A stretch of DNA of 64,000 bases. It comes from CAZZBK01 sp964652155 (lineage in GTDB: Bacteria > Planctomycetota > Planctomycetia > Pirellulales > PNKZ01). The DNA lies in assembly GCA_964652155.1 (NCBI GenBank), contig CAZZBK010000013.1, positions 1-64,000 on the forward strand, in the 5' to 3' direction. This document shows positions 8,999 to 17,159 of this stretch, in pieces; within the stretch, counting starts at the first letter, position 1, and every line of letters begins with the position of its first letter. The notes under the pieces are model-generated. The model had not been told where the DNA came from and did not search any database. It saw only the letters and a program-made list of their open reading frames with translations. A program made the position numbers and the translations under genes.

Positions 8999-11479
8999 AT
9001 GCAGAGCATGAACAAATGGTGGTGGTTGGCGCTGGCCCTGTTCGTGGCCGGCGTGTGCGGCGGAGCAGTGAGCCATGCCGCCGACGCGCCGCCCGCCGTG
9101 TACAAAAGCCTCGGCGTCTCGCCAAGCGAGTTTGTGCTGCGTCACCCGCGGCAGCCGCAAAGCATTCAGGTGCTGGCGACCACGGCCGACGATTTCTCAG
9201 TCGACCTGCGCAGCACCGCCAAGTTCACCGTCGCCGATGGCAAAATGGTCCGCGTCGACTCGCAAGGCTGGGCCTGGCCGCTGAGCAACGGCCAAACAAC
9301 CATCACCGCCGCTGTAGCGGGCAAGACGCTCACCATGAGTGTCCGCGTCGAATTGAGCCCCACCGAGCCGCCGTACAGCTTCCGTCACGAGGTCATGCCC
9401 GTGCTGACCAAGGCCGGTTGCAATATGGGCGCCTGTCACGGTTACTCGTTGGGTAAGAATGGCTTTCGGCTCTCGCTCCGCGGCCAAGATGCCGACGCCG
9501 ACTACATGTCGATCTCCAAGGAAGCGTTCGGCCGGCGACTCGATTATCAGCGCCCCCTGGCGAGCATTTTTGTCTCGAAGCCGCGCGGCGACGTGGCCCA
9601 CGAAGGAGGCGTGCGTTATCAGCGCGACAGTCTCTGCGATCAGATTCTACAACGCTGGGTCGAGCAAGGCGCGCCGAGCGATCTGGCCGACACCGCTCAG
9701 GTGACCGGCGTGCGAATGATCCCCGACAAGCTCGTGCTTCGGCCGGGCATCAAACACCGCGTGCAGTTGTTGGCCGACTACAGCAATGGCACTTCACGCG
9801 ACGTGACCCGGCTCGGCGTGTTTGTCGCCAACAACACACAATTCGCCACCGTCGATGACGAGGGATTGGTCGAATCGGGCGATCCGGGCGAAACCGTGAT
9901 CGTGGGCCGGTTCGAACGCAAGTTCGCCTCGACCGGCGTGATTGTGCTCAAGAACACGAGCAGCTTCCAACCATCGGTCGTGCCGCAAGATCACCTCGTC
10001 GATCGCCACGTCCTCGAAAAGCTCAATCGGCTTAAGATCGAACCGTCAGCCATCTCGGGCGACGAAGAGTTTCTTCGCCGCGTGTATCTCGACCTGATCG
10101 GCGTGCAACCGAAGCCCGAAGAGATTCGCGCCTTTGCTGCCAACGCCGACGTCAACAAGCGCGCGCAGGTCATCGAGGCGTTGTTCGACCGCAGCGAGTT
10201 TGTCGACCACTGGTCACTCAAATGGGGCGACCTGCTGCAAAACTCGCGCAACTCGGTGAGTTCGCCCAGCGTGTATCTGTTCCGCGAGTTCATTCGCTCG
10301 GCGGTGGCCTCGAACATGCCGCTCGACGAGTTCGCCCGACGGCTGGTGACTGCCCGCGGCGGCGCGGTCGACGATCCGGCCAGCGTGTACTTCGCGATCA
10401 GCAAGGACACGAACGACTCGGTCGAGCGGGTCACTCAGGTGTTTTGCGGCGTGCGCATGCTCTGTGCCCGTTGTCATGCCCACCCGCTCGAAAACTGGAC
10501 GCAGGCCGACTACTACGGACTGGCCAGCTTTTTCAATCAGGTGAGCACCCGGCCCGACACTCGCTTTAACGCCCAACGCACGCCGAACGCGAAATTCGTG
10601 CAGCTGAATTTGCAAGCGAGCCTATCGACCAACCCGCGCACCAATCAACTGCAACCGCCGCGATTTTTAGGCGGGGACGAACCCAAACTCGCCGCGGGCG
10701 TCGATCGCCGCGAGGCCTATGCCCAGTGGCTCACTCAGGCCGATAATCCGCTCTTTGCCCGCGGGCTGGTCAACCGACTGTGGAGCTATTTCTTCCATCG
10801 CGGCATCGTCGAGCCGGTCGACGACGTGCGGAGCACGAACCCGCCGATCAACCCGGCTTTGCTCGAGGCTCTGACTGCCGACTTCGTGCAGCATAAGTTC
10901 GACGCGCGGCATTTGATGCGGCAGATCGTCACCTCGCGGACCTATCAGCGGACCAGTTTGGAAAACGCCTCGAACGCGCACGACGAGCAGAATTTCTCAC
11001 ACGCCGTGCCGCGACGCATCCCCGCCGAGGCCTTGCTCGACTCGCTCGTGCAGGGGACCGGGGTCCCGGAGAACATCGGCGGCGCACCGGCCGGGTTCCG
11101 CGCCGCGCAACTGCCCGACGCCAACGTCACGAGTCCGTTCCTCAGCCTGTTCGGCAAGCCGCAACGAATGGAAGCCTGCGAATGCGAACGCGACAACGGC
11201 TCGAACATGCTCCAGGCCCTGCACATGATCAACGGCAACAGCATCCTCTCGCGGGTCAGCAACCCCAACGGCCGACCGGCTCAATTGCTCAAACAAAAGC
11301 TGAGCGACGAAGAGCGGATCAACGAACTGTACCTCTGGACGCTCGCCCGCAGCGCATCGGCCAACGAGCGACGCGTGGGGGTCGAGTTCCTCGCCAGCTA
11401 CGGCGACAAGCAACTCGAGGCGCTGCAGGACATGATGTGGGCGCTGCTCAACAGCAAGGACTTCCTGCTGGTGCACTGA
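8999..11479 (+). CDS. Exported DUF1549/DUF1553 protein with Ig-like N-terminal domain
   Basis: The 826-residue product begins with a Sec signal peptide (WWWLALALFVAGVCGGAVSHA). An Ig-like (BIG_2) region follows, then a CNMGACHG cysteine/histidine motif, a second Ig-like segment, DUF1549 (DRHVLEKLNRL to FDRSEFVDHWSLKWGDLLQ, with CARCH in CARCHAHPLENW) and DUF1553 (ANPLFARGLVNRLWSYFF-like block, DFLLVH at the end). The CARCH motif has the CxxCH form used for covalent haem attachment; whether haem is bound is unproven. I chose ATG 8999 because AAGG ends 8 bases before it; GTG 8990 and ATG 9008 are alternatives. It ends a three-gene module with DUF1501, and the set resembles the planctomycete cytochrome-like/DUF1501 pairs of unknown physiological role. 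Confidence 0.9.
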   Translation: MQSMNKWWWLALALFVAGVCGGAVSHAADAPPAVYKSLGVSPSEFVLRHPRQPQSIQVLATTADDFSVDLRSTAKFTVADGKMVRVDSQGWAWPLSNGQTTITAAVAGKTLTMSVRVELSPTEPPYSFRHEVMPVLTKAGCNMGACHGYSLGKNGFRLSLRGQDADADYMSISKEAFGRRLDYQRPLASIFVSKPRGDVAHEGGVRYQRDSLCDQILQRWVEQGAPSDLADTAQVTGVRMIPDKLVLRPGIKHRVQLLADYSNGTSRDVTRLGVFVANNTQFATVDDEGLVESGDPGETVIVGRFERKFASTGVIVLKNTSSFQPSVVPQDHLVDRHVLEKLNRLKIEPSAISGDEEFLRRVYLDLIGVQPKPEEIRAFAANADVNKRAQVIEALFDRSEFVDHWSLKWGDLLQNSRNSVSSPSVYLFREFIRSAVASNMPLDEFARRLVTARGGAVDDPASVYFAISKDTNDSVERVTQVFCGVRMLCARCHAHPLENWTQADYYGLASFFNQVSTRPDTRFNAQRTPNAKFVQLNLQASLSTNPRTNQLQPPRFLGGDEPKLAAGVDRREAYAQWLTQADNPLFARGLVNRLWSYFFHRGIVEPVDDVRSTNPPINPALLEALTADFVQHKFDARHLMRQIVTSRTYQRTSLENASNAHDEQNFSHAVPRRIPAEALLDSLVQGTGVPENIGGAPAGFRAAQLPDANVTSPFLSLFGKPQRMEACECERDNGSNMLQALHMINGNSILSRVSNPNGRPAQLLKQKLSDEERINELYLWTLARSASANERRVGVEFLASYGDKQLEALQDMMWALLNSKDFLLVH

Positions 11480-11523
11480 GCTGCATTACGAGCGGCCATA
11501 AAGACATGGCTCTGTGCAGTAAG

Positions 11524-11547
11524 CATGCCCACGCAGACGTGGGCATG
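11524..11547. repeat. Hairpin repeat, CATGCCCACG family
   Basis: CATGCCCACG-CAGA-CGTGGGCATG is a perfect 10-bp stem followed by GCACCC, between the convergent ends of the DUF1549/DUF1553 gene and sdhB. The same stem with a different loop recurs at 24457-24482, and a half-copy (GTGGGCATGGCGCCC) follows at 11581. It could act as a bidirectional terminator, though it lacks T-tracts. Confidence 0.7.
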
Positions 11548-11618
11548 GCACCCTTATGCAAGGCATCTTCTCAGGCAAGTGTGGGCATGGCGCCCTTTGT
11601 CCATGCGTGAAATGTGCG

Positions 11619-12479
11619 CTAGCGGTCGAACAGCTTCTTGATTGCGTAGACGGTCGCGGCGCGGCCAGCACGGGCAATCGAGGTCGTCAGCGGAATGCGC
11701 TTCGGGCAGACCGTCACGCAGTTCTGGGCATTGCCGCACATCTGCAAGCCCCCCTCGGCCGTGAGCGCTTCGAGCCGCTCCTCGGCTTGCAGCTTGCCCG
11801 TCGGGTGCGTGTTGAACAACATCGCCTGGCTGATGGCGTGCGGGCCAATGAAGTTTTCGTCGTAGGCGGCTTGCTTGCGGGCGGCGAATTGCGTCTCGCT
11901 CTCGTCGTCTCGCTGGACCAACTCGACCTTGTTGTACTGCGGACACGCCTCGACGCAGCAACCGCAACTCATGCACTCGGAGAGCGGGTAGGCAATACCC
12001 TGCTCGGCCGGCGAGACGCGCGGCCCGGCACCCATGTCGTAGTAGCCATCGACCGGAATCCAGGCCTTGACCTTCTGCAAGGCGCGGAACAACCGCGAGC
12101 GGTCGACCATCAGGTCGCGGACCACGGGGAACTTGCCCATCGGCCGGAGTTCGATTTCGCTGGGTTGCTCGGCAAGCAAGCGATCGACGAGCGCGGAGCA
12201 GGCTTGCCGCACCCGGCCATTGACGACCATCGTGCAGGCGCCGCATACCTCTTCGAGGCAGTTACAGTCCCAGGCCACGGGGGCGACAGCTTGCCCCTCG
12301 GCCGTTTTGGCCTGTGCGGCGATGCGCTGCAAGACACTGATCACGTTCATGTCGTTCTCGCGTTCGATGACATGCCGCTCCCAGTAGCTCGCCTCGCCGG
12401 GCGCGTCTTGCCGCAGCACGCGGACCGTAAAGGTCTTGGCGTGACCGTGCTGAGCGTGGTCGTTGTGTTCGTGGTCCAT
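11619..12479 (-). CDS. sdhB: Succinate dehydrogenase / fumarate reductase iron-sulfur subunit
   Basis: The 286-residue electron-transfer subunit passes electrons from the flavoprotein to the membrane quinone site. Its N-terminal ferredoxin-like domain carries the [2Fe-2S] cysteines (C74, C79, C82, C94 in CLEEVCGAC). The C-terminal domain has CMSCGCCVEACP (C169-C179) and CGNAQNCVTVCP (C248-C258) for the [4Fe-4S] and [3Fe-4S] or second cubane cluster. Six of the first 13 residues are His or Asp-flanked His (HEHNDHAQHGH), an unusual basic-metal-binding-like extension. It is the last gene of the sdhC-sdhA-sdhB operon, 62 bases after sdhA. The order and the single large cytochrome subunit match the Bacillus-type (five-helix, dihaem) enzyme. 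Confidence 0.96.
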   Translation of the reverse strand: MDHEHNDHAQHGHAKTFTVRVLRQDAPGEASYWERHVIERENDMNVISVLQRIAAQAKTAEGQAVAPVAWDCNCLEEVCGACTMVVNGRVRQACSALVDRLLAEQPSEIELRPMGKFPVVRDLMVDRSRLFRALQKVKAWIPVDGYYDMGAGPRVSPAEQGIAYPLSECMSCGCCVEACPQYNKVELVQRDDESETQFAARKQAAYDENFIGPHAISQAMLFNTHPTGKLQAEERLEALTAEGGLQMCGNAQNCVTVCPKRIPLTTSIARAGRAATVYAIKKLFDR

Positions 12480-12541
12480 GATGGTTTACCGTTTCCTGAT
12501 TGAACGCTCGAAACGTAGAACTAGCGGGGGGCGGCAACGCC

Positions 12542-14539
12542 CTAGCCCGCGGCCTTTGACCCATTACCTTGATGATTCGCGGTAGCCGCCTTGGCGGCGC
12601 TGCGCTGCTTCCAGACTTCCTCGATCACCTCGGCGCCGACCAAGCCATAGAGCCGCGGGCGGGGCGGGATCAGCGAGGTGTCGACATCCTCGTAACTCAA
12701 CTGGACGTCGCCGCTCGAGTCGAGTGTCGTGATCGTGCTCTTGAGCCAGCGGGCCGTGCTCTCCTCGAAACGGTCGCACCATTGCTCGGCTTCACGCAGA
12801 CGCTCGGCCGGTTCGGTGGCTTTGAGCCCCGGCAGCGAGAAGTTTGGCTTGTAATGAGCACCGCGGCTTTCGTCGCGCGCCAGTGCGCCTTTGAGAATCG
12901 CCTCGGCGATCGGCAGCATGTCCGTGAGCGCCTTGGTGAACACCACGTTCTGGTTCGTCCAGTGCCCCGAGTCGCTCAACGAGCAGCGTTTGACGCGCTC
13001 CTTGAGGTCGGCCATCTTGCCGACCGCCTCGCTGAGCTGATCGTTCTGTCGCACGACCGTGGCGACGCGGGTCATCATGTTGCCCAACTCTTGATGCAGC
13101 AGGTACGGGTTCTCGCCGCCGCCGCTCCGCTTGAGCAGCTTGTCGTGCGTGCCCTGGTGCTGCTTGCGGGCTTGCTCGAAAAGCGACGCGGGCTGATCGG
13201 CCGCCGCGCCGCCGCTCACCCCCTTGAGCCAAGTCTGCAAGCTCGGAGCAACAATCAAGCCGCTGAATATGCAACTGAGCAACGAATTCGCTCCCAGGCG
13301 ATTCGCGCCGTGGTATTGATAGTCGCATTCGCCCAGCGCGTAGAGCCCGGGGATGTTGGTGGCCTGGTTCTTCGGATGGCCGATCTGCAAGCCACCCTGG
13401 GCACACTTCTCGTAGTCGACCCAGAGGCCACCCATCGAGTAATGCACGGCGGGGAAAATTTTCATCGGCGTCTCACGCGGATCAACCCCTTGGAACTTCT
13501 CGTAGATTTCCAAGATGCCGCCGAGTTTGCGGTTGAGCATTTCACGCGGCAGGTGCGTGAGGTCGAGGTACACGGCAAGCCGATCGCTCTCGACGCTCAG
13601 CCCCTCGTTCGTGCAAACGTTGAAAATCTCACGCGTGGCAATGTCGCGCGGGACGAGATTGCCGTACTTCGGGTAACGCTTTTCGAGGAAGTAATACCGC
13701 TCGGTCTCGGGTATTTGTCGTGGATCGCGGGGGTCCTGTGGCTTGACGGGGACCCAGACGCGGCCCCCTTCGCCGCGGGCGCTCTCGCTCATCAGCCGCA
13801 GCTTGTCGGCACCAGGAATGGCGGTGGGATGGACTTGGATGAACTCACCGTTACCGTACTTGGCGCCGGCCTGAAAGGCGCGGCTGACCGCGCTGCCCGT
13901 GCAAGCCATCGACATCGTCGAGCGACCGAAGATCAGCCCGCACCCGCCCGTGGCCAGCACGACGGCGTCGGCCGCGAAGGAGCGAATCTCCATCGTGACC
14001 ATGTCCTGGGCGACGCAGCCGCGGCAGACGCCTTGCTCGTCGACGATCGGGCCGAGAAAATCCCAGAACTCGTATTTCTTGATGTTTCCTTCGCTCTCCC
14101 AGCGGCGCACTTGTTCGTCGAGGGCATAGAGCAACTGCTGACCGGTGGTTGCGCCGGCGAAGGCGGTCCGCTTGAAGAGCGTGCCGCCGAAACGACGTTG
14201 ATCGCGGAAGCCCTCGGGCGTGCGGTTGAAGGGGACTCCGAGGCGATCCATGAGGTCGATGATCTTCGGTCCCCAGTCGCACATTTCCTTGACCGGGGGC
14301 TGATGCTGGAGGAAGTCGCCGCCGTAGACCGTGTCGTCGAAGTGCAGCCCCTCGTGATCGCCTTGTTGGCGCGTGAGGTCGTTGACGCTGTTGATGCCCC
14401 CTTGAGCGCAGACGCTGTGCGAGCGTTTGACCGGCGTGAGGCTCATCAGGTCGACGTCGATGCCCAACTCGGCGAGTTTCATGGCGGCGGCCAGACCGGC
14501 AAGTCCACCACCGACGATCATCACGCGTTGCTTTGCCAT
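12542..14539 (-). CDS. sdhA: Succinate dehydrogenase / fumarate reductase flavoprotein subunit
   Basis: This is the catalytic subunit oxidising succinate to fumarate. The N-terminal FAD site is VMIVGGGLAGLAAA. The covalent-flavin histidine is H41 in RSHSVCAQGG. Substrate-binding and proton-shuttle motifs HPTAIPG and SESARGEGG are intact, as is the C-terminal helical domain. Length 665 residues fits the long Bacillus/epsilon-type SdhA. I place the start at ATG 14539 because GAGAAAG lies 8 bases before it; ATG 14545 and TTG 14572 are alternatives in frame. It lies between sdhC (61 bases upstream) and sdhB. The enzyme faces the cytoplasm, bound to SdhC. Confidence 0.96.
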   Translation of the reverse strand: MAKQRVMIVGGGLAGLAAAMKLAELGIDVDLMSLTPVKRSHSVCAQGGINSVNDLTRQQGDHEGLHFDDTVYGGDFLQHQPPVKEMCDWGPKIIDLMDRLGVPFNRTPEGFRDQRRFGGTLFKRTAFAGATTGQQLLYALDEQVRRWESEGNIKKYEFWDFLGPIVDEQGVCRGCVAQDMVTMEIRSFAADAVVLATGGCGLIFGRSTMSMACTGSAVSRAFQAGAKYGNGEFIQVHPTAIPGADKLRLMSESARGEGGRVWVPVKPQDPRDPRQIPETERYYFLEKRYPKYGNLVPRDIATREIFNVCTNEGLSVESDRLAVYLDLTHLPREMLNRKLGGILEIYEKFQGVDPRETPMKIFPAVHYSMGGLWVDYEKCAQGGLQIGHPKNQATNIPGLYALGECDYQYHGANRLGANSLLSCIFSGLIVAPSLQTWLKGVSGGAAADQPASLFEQARKQHQGTHDKLLKRSGGGENPYLLHQELGNMMTRVATVVRQNDQLSEAVGKMADLKERVKRCSLSDSGHWTNQNVVFTKALTDMLPIAEAILKGALARDESRGAHYKPNFSLPGLKATEPAERLREAEQWCDRFEESTARWLKSTITTLDSSGDVQLSYEDVDTSLIPPRPRLYGLVGAEVIEEVWKQRSAAKAATANHQGNGSKAAG

Positions 14540-14600
14540 GTTCATGACTTTCTCGGAAAAATTGCTCGCCAACGGCGCGCGGCTTTGAACGATTCAGAGA

Positions 14601-15416
14601 TTAAGGAGCGGTGACCGTGGCCGCTTTGCCGTCGGTCTGCTGGGCCTGCTTGGCCTTGTCCACGTTCGCCTTGACGGCTTGCCGCTGATCGATGTGGGCC
14701 TGCTCGATGAGCTTGGCCTCGTCGACGTTCACGCGGCTCATGCCGGTCAGCGCGCCGAGTCCGACGGCGGCCAACGCCAAGCCGAAGATGGCGCACGCCA
14801 CGGTGGCGCGTCGCTGAGCGGCGGGCGAGGTCCAGACGCCCCAGGTGATCCCCATCGTCCACAGGCCGTTGGCCAAGTGATACACACACGACAGGACACC
14901 GATCGCGTAGACGATTTTCGTGAGCGTCGAACTCAGCGCGGCCGCGGCGCTCGACGAGGCATGATGCGGATCAAACTGCCAGCCCCCCAGGTTGTCGGTC
15001 ACGCTCCGCCACCACGAGGCATGAATCCAGCCGTGCATGTGAAAGACGTGATAGAAAATGAAGAACAGGGCAATCCAAGCCGTCACGCGTTGCAGCGTGT
15101 AGCGGAAATTGCCCTTGTACGGATAGTTGGCCGTATTCGAGATGCCCGTCCGAATAATCGCCACGCCCACGACAGCATGAAAAATGATGGGCAAAAAGAT
15201 GCCGCCCCACTCGACCAACGGCAACACGGGTCCCAGCGCGTGGATCTGGTCGACCGCGTTCTGAAACACGTCGGGCCCCGACAGCACGCTGGCGTTGGTC
15301 ACCAAGTGGACGCACATGTACGCCCCCACGGGCAGCAGGCCGCTGAGCGAGTGTAACCTTAAGATGAGAAACTGGTTACGCTTGAAGAATGACGACGTCG
15401 AGGGGCTGGTTTCCAA
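14601..15416 (-). CDS. sdhC: Succinate dehydrogenase cytochrome b558 subunit
   Basis: The 271-residue membrane anchor of the complex carries two b haems and the quinone site. Five hydrophobic helices are evident, with candidate haem histidines in RLHSLSG (H22), MCVHLV (H37), IIFHAVVG, YHVFHMHGW and VYHLANGLW. The C-terminal 35 residues after the last helix are Lys/Ala/Gln-rich and cytoplasmic, longer than in Bacillus. The start is a TTG at 15416: AAGGAAA sits 8 bases before it, the predicted transcript begins about 40 bases upstream, and homologues start at the equivalent TSSF segment. The first gene of the operon. No ATG is available near this point. Confidence 0.92.
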   Translation of the reverse strand: METSPSTSSFFKRNQFLILRLHSLSGLLPVGAYMCVHLVTNASVLSGPDVFQNAVDQIHALGPVLPLVEWGGIFLPIIFHAVVGVAIIRTGISNTANYPYKGNFRYTLQRVTAWIALFFIFYHVFHMHGWIHASWWRSVTDNLGGWQFDPHHASSSAAAALSSTLTKIVYAIGVLSCVYHLANGLWTMGITWGVWTSPAAQRRATVACAIFGLALAAVGLGALTGMSRVNVDEAKLIEQAHIDQRQAVKANVDKAKQAQQTDGKAATVTAP

Positions 15417-15463
15417 GGCGGCTTTCCTTCGCGCGGCGGAACGTGGAGGTCGCAACTCACGGT

Positions 15464-15491
15464 AGTATAAGGGTCGACCGTCACCTCGCAA
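15464..15491 (-). promoter_or_regulatory. Putative housekeeping-type promoter of sdhCAB
   Basis: On the minus strand, -35 TTGCGA (15486-15491) and -10 TATACT (15464-15469) are separated by 16 bases, putting transcription start near 15457 and giving a leader of about 40 bases before sdhC. The sigma-factor preference of planctomycetes is assumed to be E. coli-like here. Confidence 0.5.
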
Positions 15492-15791
15492 GCGGCCTCG
15501 GTGCCAGGATTTGTTCCCTCTCGGCTCAAAGCCCGAAAGGCTGGCAGACGATGCGGGTATTGGCAGCCAGGGTCGCGGGGGCGGACGCCCTAACTCAGCT
15601 TTCTAATTTTGGATGGATAGACTACAAATCACTTCTGGATAAGGTGTTGCGGAAAGTCGATAACCTCCGGCCAGGATTACTTGCCGCGCGGTACCGAACT
15701 TGCAGCTATGATTGAAGCGCGGAGTTCGTCTGTCCGTTTTTGGCAGTTGCGTGCTGCGTAGGCTGTTCTCACAAGCGTCGAAACGAGTTGT
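15492..15791. other. Intergenic stretch between divergent genes
   Basis: No coding frame is convincing. It separates the sdh promoter from the receiver-protein gene and should hold that gene's promoter, but I cannot single one out. Confidence 0.5.
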
Positions 15792-16211
15792 GTGGAGCAT
15801 GTTGTGGTTCTCGTGACCTCACCCGCCATTTTGATCACCGACGACGATTCGTCACTGCGCGCCACGCTGAGCAGCGTGTTTGAGCCGCGCGGGTTCCGCA
15901 CCTTGCAAGCGAGCGATGGGCAAGAGGCGCTCGATATCCTGCACAACCAGGAAGTTCACATCGCGCTCTTCGACATGCACATGCCACGCCTGACGGGGCT
16001 CGAAACCCTGCGGCTTGCCAAGCAGTTCAAAGCCGATTTGCCCTGCATTCTGATGTCGGCCGAGGCCGACGAGCAGATGATCAAGGAGGCCCTCTCCTGG
16101 GACGCCTTCGCTGTGCTCCGCAAGCCGGTCACGCGCAGCCACGTCATGGACCGCGTGCGCGAAGCGCTCATGCGCTGCTACCAATGGTACGACGCCAGCA
16201 AGCTCGTGTAG
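15792..16211 (+). CDS. Single-domain response regulator (receiver only)
   Basis: The 139-residue CheY-like receiver has no output domain. The acidic pocket D17-D19 (ITDDDSS), phosphoacceptor D61 (LFDMHMP), switch residue S89 (LMSAEAD) and K111 (LRKPV) are all present, so phosphotransfer should work. No histidine kinase is adjacent, making it an orphan receiver. It may signal by protein contact or act in a phosphorelay. The start is GTG 15792; GTG 15813, just before TSPAILITDD, is an equally plausible start that would trim seven residues. Upstream is the divergent sdh operon, downstream the REP/RAYT block. Confidence 0.9.
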   Translation: MEHVVVLVTSPAILITDDDSSLRATLSSVFEPRGFRTLQASDGQEALDILHNQEVHIALFDMHMPRLTGLETLRLAKQFKADLPCILMSAEADEQMIKEALSWDAFAVLRKPVTRSHVMDRVREALMRCYQWYDASKLV

Positions 16212-16237
16212 CGCGTTGCGACGTGTTAGAGACGAAC

Positions 16238-16367
16238 GAGCGGGGGTCGTCAGGCCCCCGATAGCTTCACCCCGTCATCGACCGTGTCGCCGGCGTTCGC
16301 TCCCATTGCGATAGTAAACGTTTGGGCAAGGCAAACTTATCGGGAGGCTCACGCCTCCCGCTCGTTG
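16238..16367. repeat. REP pair (BIME-like), left copy flanking the RAYT gene
   Basis: The 130-bp unit consists of two hairpins pointing in opposite directions: GGGGGTC-GTCA-GGCCCCC (16242-16259, one G-T wobble) and GGGAGGC-TCAC-GCCTCCC (16342-16359). They are joined by about 80 bases. It is identical to the unit at 16986-17115 except for two substitutions. Its right hairpin overlaps the 3' end of the RAYT gene. Confidence 0.92.
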
Positions 16368-16933
16368 TTGATGCGCTGTGATGGCAGGTCAGAGATGCGT
16401 TCAACGTCGGGCTTGATCCAGATCTCCATCGGGTGGGCTTGCCGACGAACGTATTCGATCGCCGCTTGCACGGCCAACCTGCCTGGTAAATGCCGCTTCG
16501 ATCCCGACTCGGTCCACCAGGTTCCACTCTCGGGCCGAGAAAATCGCCCATTCAACGCTCGGCTGGCATAGCTCTTCATGTCCCCCAGCAAGGCACTCGA
16601 TGTCCGGCTCGCTACGGCACCGATCACCAGATGAACATGATTGGACATGATCGCTGCGGCCAGTAGATCGTCGGCTCGATAGGCGGCCGTTTCTTGAAAT
16701 TGTGTCAAAGCCACGGAGGCCTGCTCTGAACTTAACCAAACCGGTGATCCGAGCAGCTTCTTGCATGCATGCTCACGCAGCGCGGGTAAGTCGGCATCGA
16801 CCGGCATGCCCGGAATGTTGTGCAGTTCCAATTCACCGGACCCGGTCCGTACCGGGCTGACAAATCCACGTCGATCTCCCGGCAGCCACGTACCGTAGGT
16901 CGTCCACGTCAAAAGCCAGTAGCGGAGCATCAC
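16349..16933 (-). CDS. REP-associated tyrosine transposase (RAYT, Y1/HUH family)
   Basis: The 194-residue protein of the IS200-like Y1 transposase family (TnpA_REP branch) would bind and nick REP hairpin DNA. The HUH metal motif is H99-x-H101 in MSNHVHLVIG. The candidate nucleophile is Y122 in MKSYASRALN; the conserved YWLLTWTTYGTWLPGD opening and the WTESGSKRHL/ EYVRRQAHP segments fit the family. It is bracketed by two near-identical REP pairs in direct orientation. The last codons (for NNEREA) and the TGA stop lie inside the left REP hairpin. GTG 16933 (GAGGG 9 bases before) or ATG 16930 is the start. RAYT genes are usually single-copy, domesticated drivers of REP spread. All key residues seem intact. 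Confidence 0.92.
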   Translation of the reverse strand: MMLRYWLLTWTTYGTWLPGDRRGFVSPVRTGSGELELHNIPGMPVDADLPALREHACKKLLGSPVWLSSEQASVALTQFQETAAYRADDLLAAAIMSNHVHLVIGAVASRTSSALLGDMKSYASRALNGRFSRPESGTWWTESGSKRHLPGRLAVQAAIEYVRRQAHPMEIWIKPDVERISDLPSQRINNEREA

Positions 16934-16985
16934 GAGAGTTTGCCCTCAGCATGAAACGACCGATCAAGTATTAAAACACGGCAAG

Positions 16986-17115
16986 GAGCGGGGGTCGTCA
17001 GGCCCCCGATAGCTTCGCCCCGTCATCGACCGTGTCGCCGGCGTTCGCTCCCATTGCGATAGTAAACGTTTGGGTAAGGCAAACTTATCGGGAGGCTCAC
17101 GCCTCCCGCTCGTTG
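16986..17115. repeat. REP pair (BIME-like), right copy flanking the RAYT gene
   Basis: The same 130-bp unit as at 16238-16367, in the same orientation, with two substitutions (G for A early in the spacer, T for C near the second hairpin). The near identity suggests recent duplication or gene conversion. It ends 45 bases before the stop of the next minus-strand gene. Confidence 0.92.
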
Positions 17116-17159
17116 AAAGGATCCTCGTAGAGATGTCCTCGATCGAACCAGCGGCTAAC

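Noticed and set aside
11544..11560. Sigma-54-like TGGCAC sequence near 11545
   Set aside because: The spacing to the downstream TTGC-type block does not fit, and the TGGCAC is part of the hairpin repeat family.
12569..14614. Long open frame of about 680 codons on the plus strand
   Set aside because: It is the antisense shadow of sdhA; the minus strand carries all flavoprotein motifs, and high GC keeps shadow frames open.
16238..17115. CRISPR-like repeats
   Set aside because: The two 130-bp units are far apart, palindromic and lack regular spacers; they are a REP pair around a RAYT gene.
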